In this document: one piece after another, positions 5,922 through 12,567 of the stretch
Layout of the letters: each line of letters starts with the position of its first letter
Numbering within the stretch: position 1 is the stretch's first letter
NCBI GenBank assembly: GCA_905208635.1
Contig: CAJLPX010000038.1
Span: forward strand, 1-14,818
Direction of reading: 5' to 3'
Length of the DNA stretch: 14,818 bases
DNA from: an uncultured Collinsella sp.
Lineage (GTDB): Bacteria; Actinomycetota; Coriobacteriia; Coriobacteriales; Coriobacteriaceae
The notes under the pieces: generated by a model
The model's input: the letters and a program-made list of their open reading frames with translations, nothing else
Databases searched by the model: none
Told to the model about the DNA's origin: nothing
Position numbers and translations under genes: made by a program

Positions 5922-8168
5922 TTAGAAGTTGGCGTCGTTGAACTGGGTGCTCTCGAGTCCGTCGAGTTGCTGTTCGGGCGTATCGGCGACGCTCTCGAGC
6001 AGCTCGGTGGGATCGACGTTCATGCTCTTGCCGGCCTCGTTGCCGTTGACCAAGTCGTCCGAGAAGATGTCGACCTCCATTTCCTCGGCCTCTTCGATCT
6101 GAACCTCGAGCGGCACCTGGGTGCGCACAAGTTTGACGGCCGGGCGCATGCGGGCAAAGAGCGGTACGTACTCAATGATGATGGCCGAGTTCTCGAGACC
6201 GTACCAGCGTGCCGGGCTTCCGCAGGCGCGGCGGACGGCGTACTTGATGGCCATGACGCGATGGTCGTTGCGGTTGATGTCCGTTTCGGGGGCAAGCATC
6301 TTGCGCAGCATGCAAAAGCGGAAGTCGCCCACGTTGCCGCGTGTCTCGTAGATAGAGTAGGTGTGATGCTGCGGCGGCAGCTCGCCCGATGCCATCAAGT
6401 CGCCGACGATTTGGCGCAGGTAGGCATTAACGCGCTGGTTGACCTTAAAGCCCAAGTCCAGGCGCACGCGGAACAAAAAGTCCGTGCCAAAGGTCTCGAC
6501 GGAATACTCGTGCGTATAGGGTTCATCGGTAACGTGCACGTTGATGAACCAGTATGCCTTGGCGCGCTTGGGATGTTTGTCCAGGATGGAATAGAGCACG
6601 TCGCGGTCGAGCGTGAGCGGATCGGGGCTGTTGGTGAGGAACACCAGATTGTCGGCGAGCACGGGGTAGGTCTCGTCGTTGCGCAGGCGGTTGAGCTGGT
6701 CGATGTACTTGGAGACGGGCAGCAGGATCGTCTGCGTGCGCTCGATGGCGGTGCCGCGGCGCCACACGTACATAAGGCCAAACAGCAGCGAGGCCAAGAA
6801 GATCATTACGTAGCCGCCGTCAAAGAACATGGTGAGGCACGAGGCGAAGAAGCACAGCTCAATGGCACCGAAGAGCAGGGCGAAGACGCAGGCGCCCAGC
6901 TTGTGCTTGAGGATGCCGGCGATATAGCTCGTCAGCAGCGTGGTGGTCATAAGCATGGTCACAGTAATGGCGAGGCCGTAGGCGCTCTCCATGCGCTCGG
7001 AGTTCTGGAACAGCAGCACAATGAAGATGCAGCCGACCCACATGATGTTGTTGACGAGTGGAATATAGAGCTGGCCCTTGGTGTCGCTGGGGTAGTGGAT
7101 GCGCAGGTGCGGCATAAGGTTGAGGCGCGTTGCCTCGGATACCAGCGAGAACGAGCCGGTGATGAGCGCCTGTGAGGCGATGATGGCCGCCACGGCCGAA
7201 AGCACGATGGCAAAGGGGCGTAGGGGCTCGGGGAGCATCATATAGAACGGGTTGACGATATCCATCGCGAGCATCTGGGGGTTGGAGTTATTGGCGAGTA
7301 GCCAAGCTCCCTGACCCAGATAGTTGAGGATAAGGGCCGCCTTAACAAATGGCCAGGATGCATAGATGTTTGCCTTGCCCACGTGGCCCATGTCCGAGTA
7401 GAGTGCCTCGGCACCGGTTGTCGACAGGAAGACAAAGCCGAGCACCATAATGCCCGAATGGTTGATGGGCGAGTACAGGAACATAATGCCGCGGATGGGG
7501 TTGAGCGCGCGCAAGATGGACAGGTTGCCGAGCATGTTGAACAGACCGGCGCCTGCCAGGAACAGGAACCACAGCGTCATGAGCGGGCCGAAGAGCTTGC
7601 CGATTGACGAGGTGCCGGCGCGCTGCATGGCAAATAGGCCGCAGATAATGATGATGGTGATGATGATGACGTTGGTCTGGCCGTCGCCCAGCAGCGCATG
7701 GCCCCATTCGATGGTGCGCAGACCCTCGATGGCTGTGGTGACCGTGACGGCGGGGGTGAGGATGCCGTCGGCGAGCAGCGCCGCGCCGCCGATCATGGCG
7801 GGCAGAATCAGCCATGGTGCCACCTTGCGTACGAGGCTGAACAGGGCGAAGATGCCGCCTTCGTTGTGGTTGTCGGCCTTCATGGCGATTACCACGTACT
7901 TGACCGTGGTCACGAGCGTCATGGTCCAGATGACGAGCGAAAGCGCGCCCAGGATCATGTCCTCGCTGACGGTACCGATGCCGCCGTTGTTGGCGACGAT
8001 TGATTTCATGGTGTACATGGGGCTCGTGCCGATGTCGCCATAGACGACGCCGAGCGTTACGAGCAGCATGCCAGCGGAGAGGGGGATGGCTCCGTGCCCG
8101 CCTTGCCCGCGCTGGTCTTGGAGGTTTGCCTCCAGTTTGTTGTGTGCCACGTGGACTCCCTTGGACAT
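5922..8168 (-). CDS. kup: Kup/HAK/KT-family potassium uptake protein
   Basis: A 748-residue potassium-proton symporter-like membrane protein. The family signature GVVYGDIGTSP is at 40-50. About twelve hydrophobic helices follow up to roughly residue 470, then a cytoplasmic C-terminal domain containing SPDPLTLDRDVLYS and the family-typical LGFKVNQRVN. The C-terminus is about 120 residues longer than E. coli Kup and ends in an acidic low-complexity tail (EEAEEMEVDIFSDD onward). The ATG at 8168 has AGAGG only four bases upstream. An in-frame GTG at 8150, preceded by AAGGGAG at a better distance, is a credible alternative start that removes six residues. The gene is single, lies downstream of the EamA gene in the same direction, and is closed by the terminator at 5864-5899. 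I looked for a c-di-AMP (ydaO) riboswitch in the 139-base leader and did not see one. Confidence 0.95.
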   Translation of the reverse strand: MSKGVHVAHNKLEANLQDQRGQGGHGAIPLSAGMLLVTLGVVYGDIGTSPMYTMKSIVANNGGIGTVSEDMILGALSLVIWTMTLVTTVKYVVIAMKADNHNEGGIFALFSLVRKVAPWLILPAMIGGAALLADGILTPAVTVTTAIEGLRTIEWGHALLGDGQTNVIIITIIIICGLFAMQRAGTSSIGKLFGPLMTLWFLFLAGAGLFNMLGNLSILRALNPIRGIMFLYSPINHSGIMVLGFVFLSTTGAEALYSDMGHVGKANIYASWPFVKAALILNYLGQGAWLLANNSNPQMLAMDIVNPFYMMLPEPLRPFAIVLSAVAAIIASQALITGSFSLVSEATRLNLMPHLRIHYPSDTKGQLYIPLVNNIMWVGCIFIVLLFQNSERMESAYGLAITVTMLMTTTLLTSYIAGILKHKLGACVFALLFGAIELCFFASCLTMFFDGGYVMIFLASLLFGLMYVWRRGTAIERTQTILLPVSKYIDQLNRLRNDETYPVLADNLVFLTNSPDPLTLDRDVLYSILDKHPKRAKAYWFINVHVTDEPYTHEYSVETFGTDFLFRVRLDLGFKVNQRVNAYLRQIVGDLMASGELPPQHHTYSIYETRGNVGDFRFCMLRKMLAPETDINRNDHRVMAIKYAVRRACGSPARWYGLENSAIIIEYVPLFARMRPAVKLVRTQVPLEVQIEEAEEMEVDIFSDDLVNGNEAGKSMNVDPTELLESVADTPEQQLDGLESTQFNDANF

Positions 8169-8249
8169 CCGGCCTCTGCCAAGAGCAGTAGACCTTTATG
8201 CCATCTTTATACATATAAGAGCAGTTTGGCACATCGGGTTATTTTAGAC

Positions 8250-8273
8250 AATAATCCTCAGCTGGGGATTATT
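8250..8273. promoter_or_regulatory. 24-bp near-perfect palindrome between the EamA gene and kup
   Basis: AATAATCC-T-CAG meets CTG-G-GGATTATT with one mismatched pair and no loop. It lies about 80 bases upstream of kup and 35 past the EamA stop. The AT-rich outer arms and absence of a loop fit a dimeric repressor site better than a terminator, though a weak terminator role for the EamA gene is possible. A small AAAGC/GCTTT hairpin also touches the EamA stop at 8295-8308. Confidence 0.4.
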
Positions 8274-8307
8274 TATCTACGCAGGTAGCATTTCAAAGCA
8301 GGGGCTT

Positions 8308-9219
8308 TTAAGCACGTGCTGTCTGGGCGATGCCAGCCTTGGCGTTTGCGCGTTTGCCGGCGAGTTCGCAAAAAATCGCGCCGCCGATGATAAGCGCGGC
8401 GCCCATCAGGCGGACCGGTGTTATGGCTTCACCCAAAAGGGCGGCCGAGAACACGACCGCCGAAAGCGGCTCGAGGTAGCCGACGACAGCGACGGTCTGG
8501 ACGGGCAGCTTGGCGACGGCGCTAAAGCAGAGCAGGCAACCGATGCCGGTGTTGACGACGCCGAGCATAGCGACGGCGCGCCAATCAATACTGGCGGCGA
8601 TACCGGCGGACAGGAATGAGGGAGCGCCCTGCGTGATGAGCGTGAGGACCAGTGCGGTCACAAAGGCGGCGCACACCTGGAGCGTGGAGTTCTCGAGGCC
8701 CTCGATGTGCGGCGCACCCTTGCTAGCGATGACCATCAATGCATAGCAGAAGGCCGAGGCGATTCCACAGACGATGCCCGCAATGGGCATATTGCCGCCT
8801 AGACCTTGCGCTGCAATGAGAAAAGCACCGCAGGCGACGGCGACAAAGCCGGCGATTTTGCCGCCGGTCAGCTTTTCGCCAAAGATGAGCGGGGAGAGCG
8901 CCATGACAATGATGGGGCCGCAGTAGTACAGCAGCGAGGATACGCCGACGCCGATCGTCTGGTAGGCGCGGAACAGAAAAATCCAGCTGGCGCCCAGCGC
9001 AGCTCCCGAGAGGAGGAGGGCCGCGGCTTCGCGGGGACGAGATGGCGCCTGCAACTTATGGTGTTGGGTAGTGGCGAGGATGGCTATAAGCGAGAGGGCT
9101 CCCAGAAAAGTGCGCAGCAGCACGATATCGGAGCTCGGCAGTGCGATAGCTGCGGCGATGATGCCGTTAGAGCCAAACAACAGTAATGCTGCTAAGTATG
9201 TAAACAGTCCGTTGTTCAT
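8308..9219 (-). CDS. EamA/DMT-superfamily transporter
   Basis: A 303-residue inner-membrane permease with about ten hydrophobic helices in two EamA repeats (roughly residues 5-135 and 145-280). The first helix (YLAALLLFGSNGIIAA), SSLLYYCGPIIVMALSPLIFGEKLT at the end of repeat 1, and VVGYLEPLSAVVFSAALLGEAITP at the end of repeat 2 are typical. Such proteins mostly export amino acids or other metabolites; the substrate cannot be read here. The ATG at 9219 has AGGGG ten bases upstream, a slightly long spacing. It diverges from a LysR regulator with a shared operator-like dyad, so it is probably that regulator's target. The tail is a short basic cytoplasmic segment (GKRANAKAG). Confidence 0.92.
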   Translation of the reverse strand: MNNGLFTYLAALLLFGSNGIIAAAIALPSSDIVLLRTFLGALSLIAILATTQHHKLQAPSRPREAAALLLSGAALGASWIFLFRAYQTIGVGVSSLLYYCGPIIVMALSPLIFGEKLTGGKIAGFVAVACGAFLIAAQGLGGNMPIAGIVCGIASAFCYALMVIASKGAPHIEGLENSTLQVCAAFVTALVLTLITQGAPSFLSAGIAASIDWRAVAMLGVVNTGIGCLLCFSAVAKLPVQTVAVVGYLEPLSAVVFSAALLGEAITPVRLMGAALIIGGAIFCELAGKRANAKAGIAQTARA

Positions 9220-9242
9220 GCGCTGACATCCCCTCTATATCC

Positions 9243-9265
9243 GAACATGTTCACTATGGGTGAAC
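9243..9265. promoter_or_regulatory. LysR-type operator between the EamA gene and the lysR-type gene
   Basis: GTTCAC-TATGG-GTGAAC (9249-9265) is a perfect 6-base inverted repeat containing TCAC-N5-GTGA, a T-N11-A box as expected for LysR proteins. It overlaps a second palindrome, GAACATGTTC (9243-9252), so three GAAC/GTTC half-sites are stacked. The site lies just upstream of the EamA start and before the regulator's -10 box, suiting dual control. Confidence 0.65.
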
Positions 9266-9286
9266 TGGCTTTAGAAGAAAAGCGAA

Positions 9287-9292
9287 TATAAT
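9287..9292 (+). promoter_or_regulatory. -10 box of the LysR-type regulator
   Basis: A consensus TATAAT lies 46 bases before the GTG start at 9338. No good -35 is seen; the operator dyad ends 21 bases upstream, where bound regulator could repress or replace -35 contacts. Confidence 0.5.
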
Positions 9293-9337
9293 GCATGGAA
9301 AACATGACAAAAACTCATGCAAGGGTGGGGACGTGCC

Positions 9338-10195
9338 GTGGAGACCAATATCCAAAAGATGCAGGTGCTGCTGGAGACGGTGCGCGCCGGAAGCTTTACG
9401 CGTGCTGCCGAGCGCCTGAGCTATTCGCAGTCGGGCGTGAGCCGTATGGTGGCCGATCTTGAGGCCGACTGGGGTTTTAAGGTGCTCGACCGCAGTCGCG
9501 AGGGCGTGGCTCTTTCTGCCGACGGGCGGCAGGTCATGCCGGCTGTCGAGGCGCTCTGCGAGGAATTCACTCGCTTGCAGCGACGGGTGGATGAGATGCG
9601 TGGACTCATGCGCGGCAAAATCTGCATCGGTACGTTTTCGAGTGTGGCGACCCACGTGCTGCCGCCGGTGATTGCGCGCTTTCGCGCCGATCATCCGGAC
9701 GTCGATTATGAGTTGCTGATGGGCGATTACTCAGAGATTGAACAATGGGTGGCGGAAGGTCGCTGCGACCTGGGCTTTATTCCGCGCGAGCCACGCGGCG
9801 CCGGCATGGCGTCGCGACCGTTGGTGCAAGACGAGCTGATGGCCGTGGTGCCAGCGGACTCCTCGCTTGCCACCGCGGAGGTCGTTTCCCTTGCCGATTT
9901 GGCCAACGAGCAGTTTATCCTGCTGGAATGCGGTAGCGACGACGAGATTACGCCGCTGTTTCGCCGCGCGGGCCTGGCGGTGCGCTCTAAGCTGTCGACC
10001 TGGGATGACTATGCGATTATGGCTATGGTCGAGGACGGCCTGGGCGTTAGCATTCTTCCCGCGCTCATCTTGCGTCGCTGTCAGTTCGATGTTGCCGTGC
10101 GTCCGCTCGAGGGACATCCTCATCGGCAGATCAATGCGATATATCGAACGGCCGATGTTTCGCTTGCCGCCGCCCGTTTCCTCGAATACCTCTAA
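9338..10195 (+). CDS. LysR-family transcriptional regulator
   Basis: A 285-residue regulator. The GTG at 9338 is preferred because GGGTGGGG stands seven bases upstream; an in-frame ATG at 9317 has no ribosome site. The N-terminal winged helix (about residues 5-63) has the standard pattern VRAGSFTRAAERLSYSQSGVSRMVADLE. A linker helix (about 65-85) precedes the periplasmic-binding-like effector domain (about 90-285), with KICIGTFSSVATHVLPPVIARF and the hinge region DLGFIPR. It is transcribed divergently from the EamA permease across a T-N11-A dyad, so local control and autoregulation are likely. The effector is unknown. A small TTGCCC/GGGCAA hairpin at 10210-10226, just after the stop, may be a weak terminator. 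Confidence 0.94.
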   Translation: METNIQKMQVLLETVRAGSFTRAAERLSYSQSGVSRMVADLEADWGFKVLDRSREGVALSADGRQVMPAVEALCEEFTRLQRRVDEMRGLMRGKICIGTFSSVATHVLPPVIARFRADHPDVDYELLMGDYSEIEQWVAEGRCDLGFIPREPRGAGMASRPLVQDELMAVVPADSSLATAEVVSLADLANEQFILLECGSDDEITPLFRRAGLAVRSKLSTWDDYAIMAMVEDGLGVSILPALILRRCQFDVAVRPLEGHPHRQINAIYRTADVSLAAARFLEYL

Positions 10196-10257
10196 ACGTG
10201 TGCGCGTCATTGCCCACTTTGGGCAAATCTCAGAGTCTGGTGCATTTTCTTATGAAA

Positions 10258-10336
10258 TTGAACTTTCGAATGAGGTGCCGCGTTATACTGCTGCCTAAAT
10301 TGAACCTTGGTTCAATTCGTATTCTATAAATTGAAC
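10258..10336. promoter_or_regulatory. Cluster of TTGAAC operator half-sites before the XRE-AlaA gene
   Basis: A 20-base dyad at 10298-10317 has perfect arms AATTGAACC and GGTTCAATT around TT. Two further direct half-sites AAATTGAACTTT occur at 10256 and 10329, so TTGAAC is seen at 10258, 10300 and 10331 and inverted at 10310. TATACT (10284-10289) and TATAAA (10325-10330) are possible -10 boxes, each about 19-20 bases after a TTGAAC that could act as -35. The XRE domain encoded immediately downstream is the obvious candidate binder, implying autoregulation. Confidence 0.65.
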
Positions 10337-10357
10337 TTTGCCAGCAAGGAGGTTCTA

Positions 10358-11878
10358 GTGGCCCAAGAGACGTTTAGCGATCGCCTGCGACAGACTATGT
10401 CCGATCGCGACGTTCGCCAGTCGGACGTAATCCGCGCATCGGAGATGCTCGGCAAAAAACTCGGCAAGAGTCAGATGAGCCAATATGTGAGCGGCAAGAC
10501 GATCCCGCGGCGCGATGTGGCTGAGCTGCTCGCCCGTATTTTGGAGGTCGATGTTACCTGGCTGCTTGCCGGCGACGCCGATCAAGGCGAGGCATCATCA
10601 CCCCGCAACGATTCCAAGCCCGAACCCCATCCCTCAGCCCAAATTGCAAGGAGCACCACCATGCGTACTTTTTCTAAATCCACCAAGCTCGATAACGTCC
10701 TGTATGACGTGCGCGGTCCCGTCGTCGACGAGGCTGCCCGTATGGAGGACGAGGGCGAGCGCATCCTCAAGCTCAATATCGGCAACCCGGCGCCCTTCGG
10801 TTTCCGCACGCCCGACGAGGTCATCAAGGACATGCGCCAGCAGCTGCCCGACTGCGAAGGCTATTCCAACTCGCGCGGCTTGTTCTCCGCGCGCAAGGCG
10901 ATCATGCAGTATTCGCAGATCAAGGGCCTGCCCAACGTTCAGATGGAGCATATCTACACGGGCAACGGCGTGTCCGAGCTCATTCAGCTTTCGATGAACG
11001 CGCTGCTCGACAATGGCGACGAGATTCTGATCCCCAGCCCTGACTATCCGCTCTGGACGGCGTGCGCAACCCTTGCCGGCGGTCATCCCGTACATTATTT
11101 GTGTGATGAGCAGGCGGATTGGTATCCCGACCTGGAGGATATGGAGTCCAAGATCACGAGCGCGACCAAAGCCCTCGTCATCATCAACCCTAACAACCCC
11201 ACGGGTTCCGTCTATCCGCGTGAGGTGCTCGAGGGCATCGTTGAGGTTGCGCGCAGGCACCAGCTCATGATTTTTGCAGACGAGATTTACGACCGCCTGT
11301 GCATGGACGGCTATGAGCACGTCTCGATTGCCTCGCTCGCTCCCGATCTGCCCTGTGTCACCTTTAGCGGCCTTTCCAAGTCGCACATGATTGCGGGCTA
11401 TCGTATTGGCTGGATGGTGCTTTCGGGCAACCAGCGCTGCATGAGCGACTTCATCATGGGTATCAACATGCTCTCCAACATGCGCCTGTGCTCCAACGTG
11501 CCGGCTCAGTCGATCGTTCAGACGGCACTCGGTGGTCATCAGTCCGTTAACGACTACATCCGTCCTGGCGGCCGTGTCTACGAGCAGCGCAACTTTGTGT
11601 ATGAGGCGCTCAACAAGATTGACGGCATCTCGGTGGTTAAGCCGCGCGCGGCGTTCTACATCTTCCCCAAGATGGATGTGAAGAAGTTCAACATCACCGA
11701 TGACGAGCAGTTCGCCCTTGACCTGCTGCACGAGAAGAAGATCCTGATCACGCGCGGCGGCGGCTTCAACTGGGCTGAGCCCGACCACTTCCGTATCGTG
11801 TACCTGCCGCGCATGGAAGTACTCAAAGAGTCCCTCGAAGACCTCGCCGACTTCTTTGACCATTACCGCCAGGCGTAG
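10358..11878 (+). CDS. alaA: XRE-type HTH fused to AlaA-like alanine aminotransferase
   Basis: A 506-residue fusion. The GTG at 10358 follows AAGGAGG by five bases. Residues about 6-70 are an XRE helix-turn-helix, with SQMSQYVSGKTIPRRDVAELLARILEV and WLLAG at its end. A polar linker (about 71-101) leads to a complete class I/II pyridoxal-phosphate aminotransferase closely matching E. coli AlaA (recalled, not searched), which makes alanine from pyruvate and glutamate. Shared segments include LKLNIGNPAPFGF, GYSNSRGL, IYTGNGVSELI and PSPDYPLWTA. NPNNPTG is at 277-283, DEIYD starts at Asp308, the Schiff-base Lys is Lys341 in SGLSKS, and the carboxylate-binding Arg is Arg479 in DHFRIV. The enzyme part therefore looks active. 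An internal ribosome site and ATG at 10661 would give a free 405-residue enzyme. A repressor that senses alanine metabolism is plausible, by analogy with MocR proteins. Confidence 0.93.
   Translation: MAQETFSDRLRQTMSDRDVRQSDVIRASEMLGKKLGKSQMSQYVSGKTIPRRDVAELLARILEVDVTWLLAGDADQGEASSPRNDSKPEPHPSAQIARSTTMRTFSKSTKLDNVLYDVRGPVVDEAARMEDEGERILKLNIGNPAPFGFRTPDEVIKDMRQQLPDCEGYSNSRGLFSARKAIMQYSQIKGLPNVQMEHIYTGNGVSELIQLSMNALLDNGDEILIPSPDYPLWTACATLAGGHPVHYLCDEQADWYPDLEDMESKITSATKALVIINPNNPTGSVYPREVLEGIVEVARRHQLMIFADEIYDRLCMDGYEHVSIASLAPDLPCVTFSGLSKSHMIAGYRIGWMVLSGNQRCMSDFIMGINMLSNMRLCSNVPAQSIVQTALGGHQSVNDYIRPGGRVYEQRNFVYEALNKIDGISVVKPRAAFYIFPKMDVKKFNITDDEQFALDLLHEKKILITRGGGFNWAEPDHFRIVYLPRMEVLKESLEDLADFFDHYRQA
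10648..10663 (+). promoter_or_regulatory. Internal ribosome binding site and in-frame start inside the XRE-AlaA gene
   Basis: AAGGAG (10648-10653), a seven-base spacer and ATG (10661) lie in frame at codon 102, exactly where the aminotransferase domain begins (MRTFSKSTKLDNVLYD). The product would be 405 residues, the length of E. coli AlaA. This is either a working second start or the relic of a separate gene before fusion. Confidence 0.6.
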
Positions 11879-11901
11879 GGGATAGAAGTTCCGCACTATG
11901 A

Positions 11902-11940
11902 AGAGCTCCCTGCAGTTGCTTGGCTGCAGGGAGCTTTCTT
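11902..11940. terminator. Terminator between XRE-AlaA and the second deformylase
   Basis: AGCTCCCTGCAG and its complement form a perfect 12-pair stem with an 8-base loop, followed rightward by TTTCTT. It lies between convergent genes; the leftward tail (CTCTTCAT) is poorer, so it mainly serves the rightward gene. Confidence 0.85.
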
Positions 11941-11952
11941 GAATTGGCGCAA

Positions 11953-12363
11953 CTATATAACTATTCCTTGGCAGTGGTCGATTTCGTGCTGGACGATCTC
12001 GGCGGTGTAGCCCGAGAAGTTTTTGATGCGGCGGGCAAAGTTCTCGTCCAAATACTCAACCTTAATGCGGCGATATCGGGTACAGGGACGCTCGCCGACG
12101 AGCGAAAGACATCCTTCGCTCGTCTGGTAGGCGTTGACCTGCTCAAGAATCTGCGGGTTGTACATAAGCAGCGCCCTGTTGCCGTCCTTTACGCAGATGA
12201 TGCGCTTGCGTACGCCGATCATGTTGGCGGCAAGGCCCACGCACTCGTGCTCATGCTCATGGAGCGTATCCAGGAGGTCCTGCCCGGTCACGGCGTCATC
12301 GGGGCCCGCGTCTTCGGAAGGCAGGCGTAAAAAGAACTCGGATTTCATGATGGGTTTGATCAT
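11953..12363 (-). CDS. def: Peptide deformylase, short Firmicutes-like subtype
   Basis: A 136-residue deformylase, shorter than the roughly 170 residues of the E. coli enzyme. The ATG at 12363 follows AGGAG by six bases; a longer open frame upstream has no ribosome site. Motif 2 EGCLS (83-87, Cys85) and motif 3 QHEIDH (125-130, with Glu127) are intact, so metal binding and the general base are kept. Motif 1 reads GLAANMIG (43-50): the usual Gln is Met48. From memory this AANMIG variant, together with the opening MIKPIMK, is common in a subgroup found in Clostridia and relatives, so activity is likely but not certain. It is divergent from the MFS gene. With 4324-4743 it makes two deformylase-fold genes within 8 kb, each altered in a different motif. 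Confidence 0.9.
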   Translation of the reverse strand: MIKPIMKSEFFLRLPSEDAGPDDAVTGQDLLDTLHEHEHECVGLAANMIGVRKRIICVKDGNRALLMYNPQILEQVNAYQTSEGCLSLVGERPCTRYRRIKVEYLDENFARRIKNFSGYTAEIVQHEIDHCQGIVI

Positions 12364-12401
12364 GGCGGGCTCCTCATGTCTCGTGCTTTCGTGGGCTTTT
12401 A

Positions 12402-12432
12402 ATAATAGCGCGGAAGGAAAGCTGCGCGTCAG
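12402..12432 (-). promoter_or_regulatory. Possible promoter of the second deformylase
   Basis: The minus strand shows CTGACG, a 19-base gap and TATTAT, about 40-70 bases upstream of the ATG. The -10 is good; the -35 is partial and the spacing long. Confidence 0.3.
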
Positions 12433-12462
12433 CGTTACAATCTTTCGACGTTGGACCATGTT

Positions 12463-12490
12463 GTCAGATCCGTTGCGTGCGGCGTCTGAC
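12463..12490. promoter_or_regulatory. Inverted repeat GTCAGA-N16-TCTGAC between def and the MFS gene
   Basis: Six-base arms with a 16-base spacer lie in the 204-base divergent intergenic region, about 80 bases before the MFS start. It could be an operator for an efflux-gene repressor encoded elsewhere. Chance occurrence is quite possible. No regulator gene adjoins it. Confidence 0.25.
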
Positions 12491-12567
12491 GTAAGTCTAG
12501 GGCTCATGCTCGCCCTGGACTGTTCCTCTGGGGCGATGTGACTGTCGTTCCAAGAGGAAGGAAATGC

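Noticed and set aside
5898..7175. 425-residue plus-strand open frame opposite kup
   Set aside because: No recognisable domain, and it starts within the convergent terminator area; kup on the other strand is unambiguous.
8169..8307. Possible c-di-AMP (ydaO) riboswitch before kup
   Set aside because: The leader is short and the conserved ydaO core is not seen; only a palindrome is present.
10634..11896. 420-residue minus-strand open frame opposite XRE-AlaA
   Set aside because: It is a shadow of a strongly conserved aminotransferase reading frame, with no ribosome site or domain.
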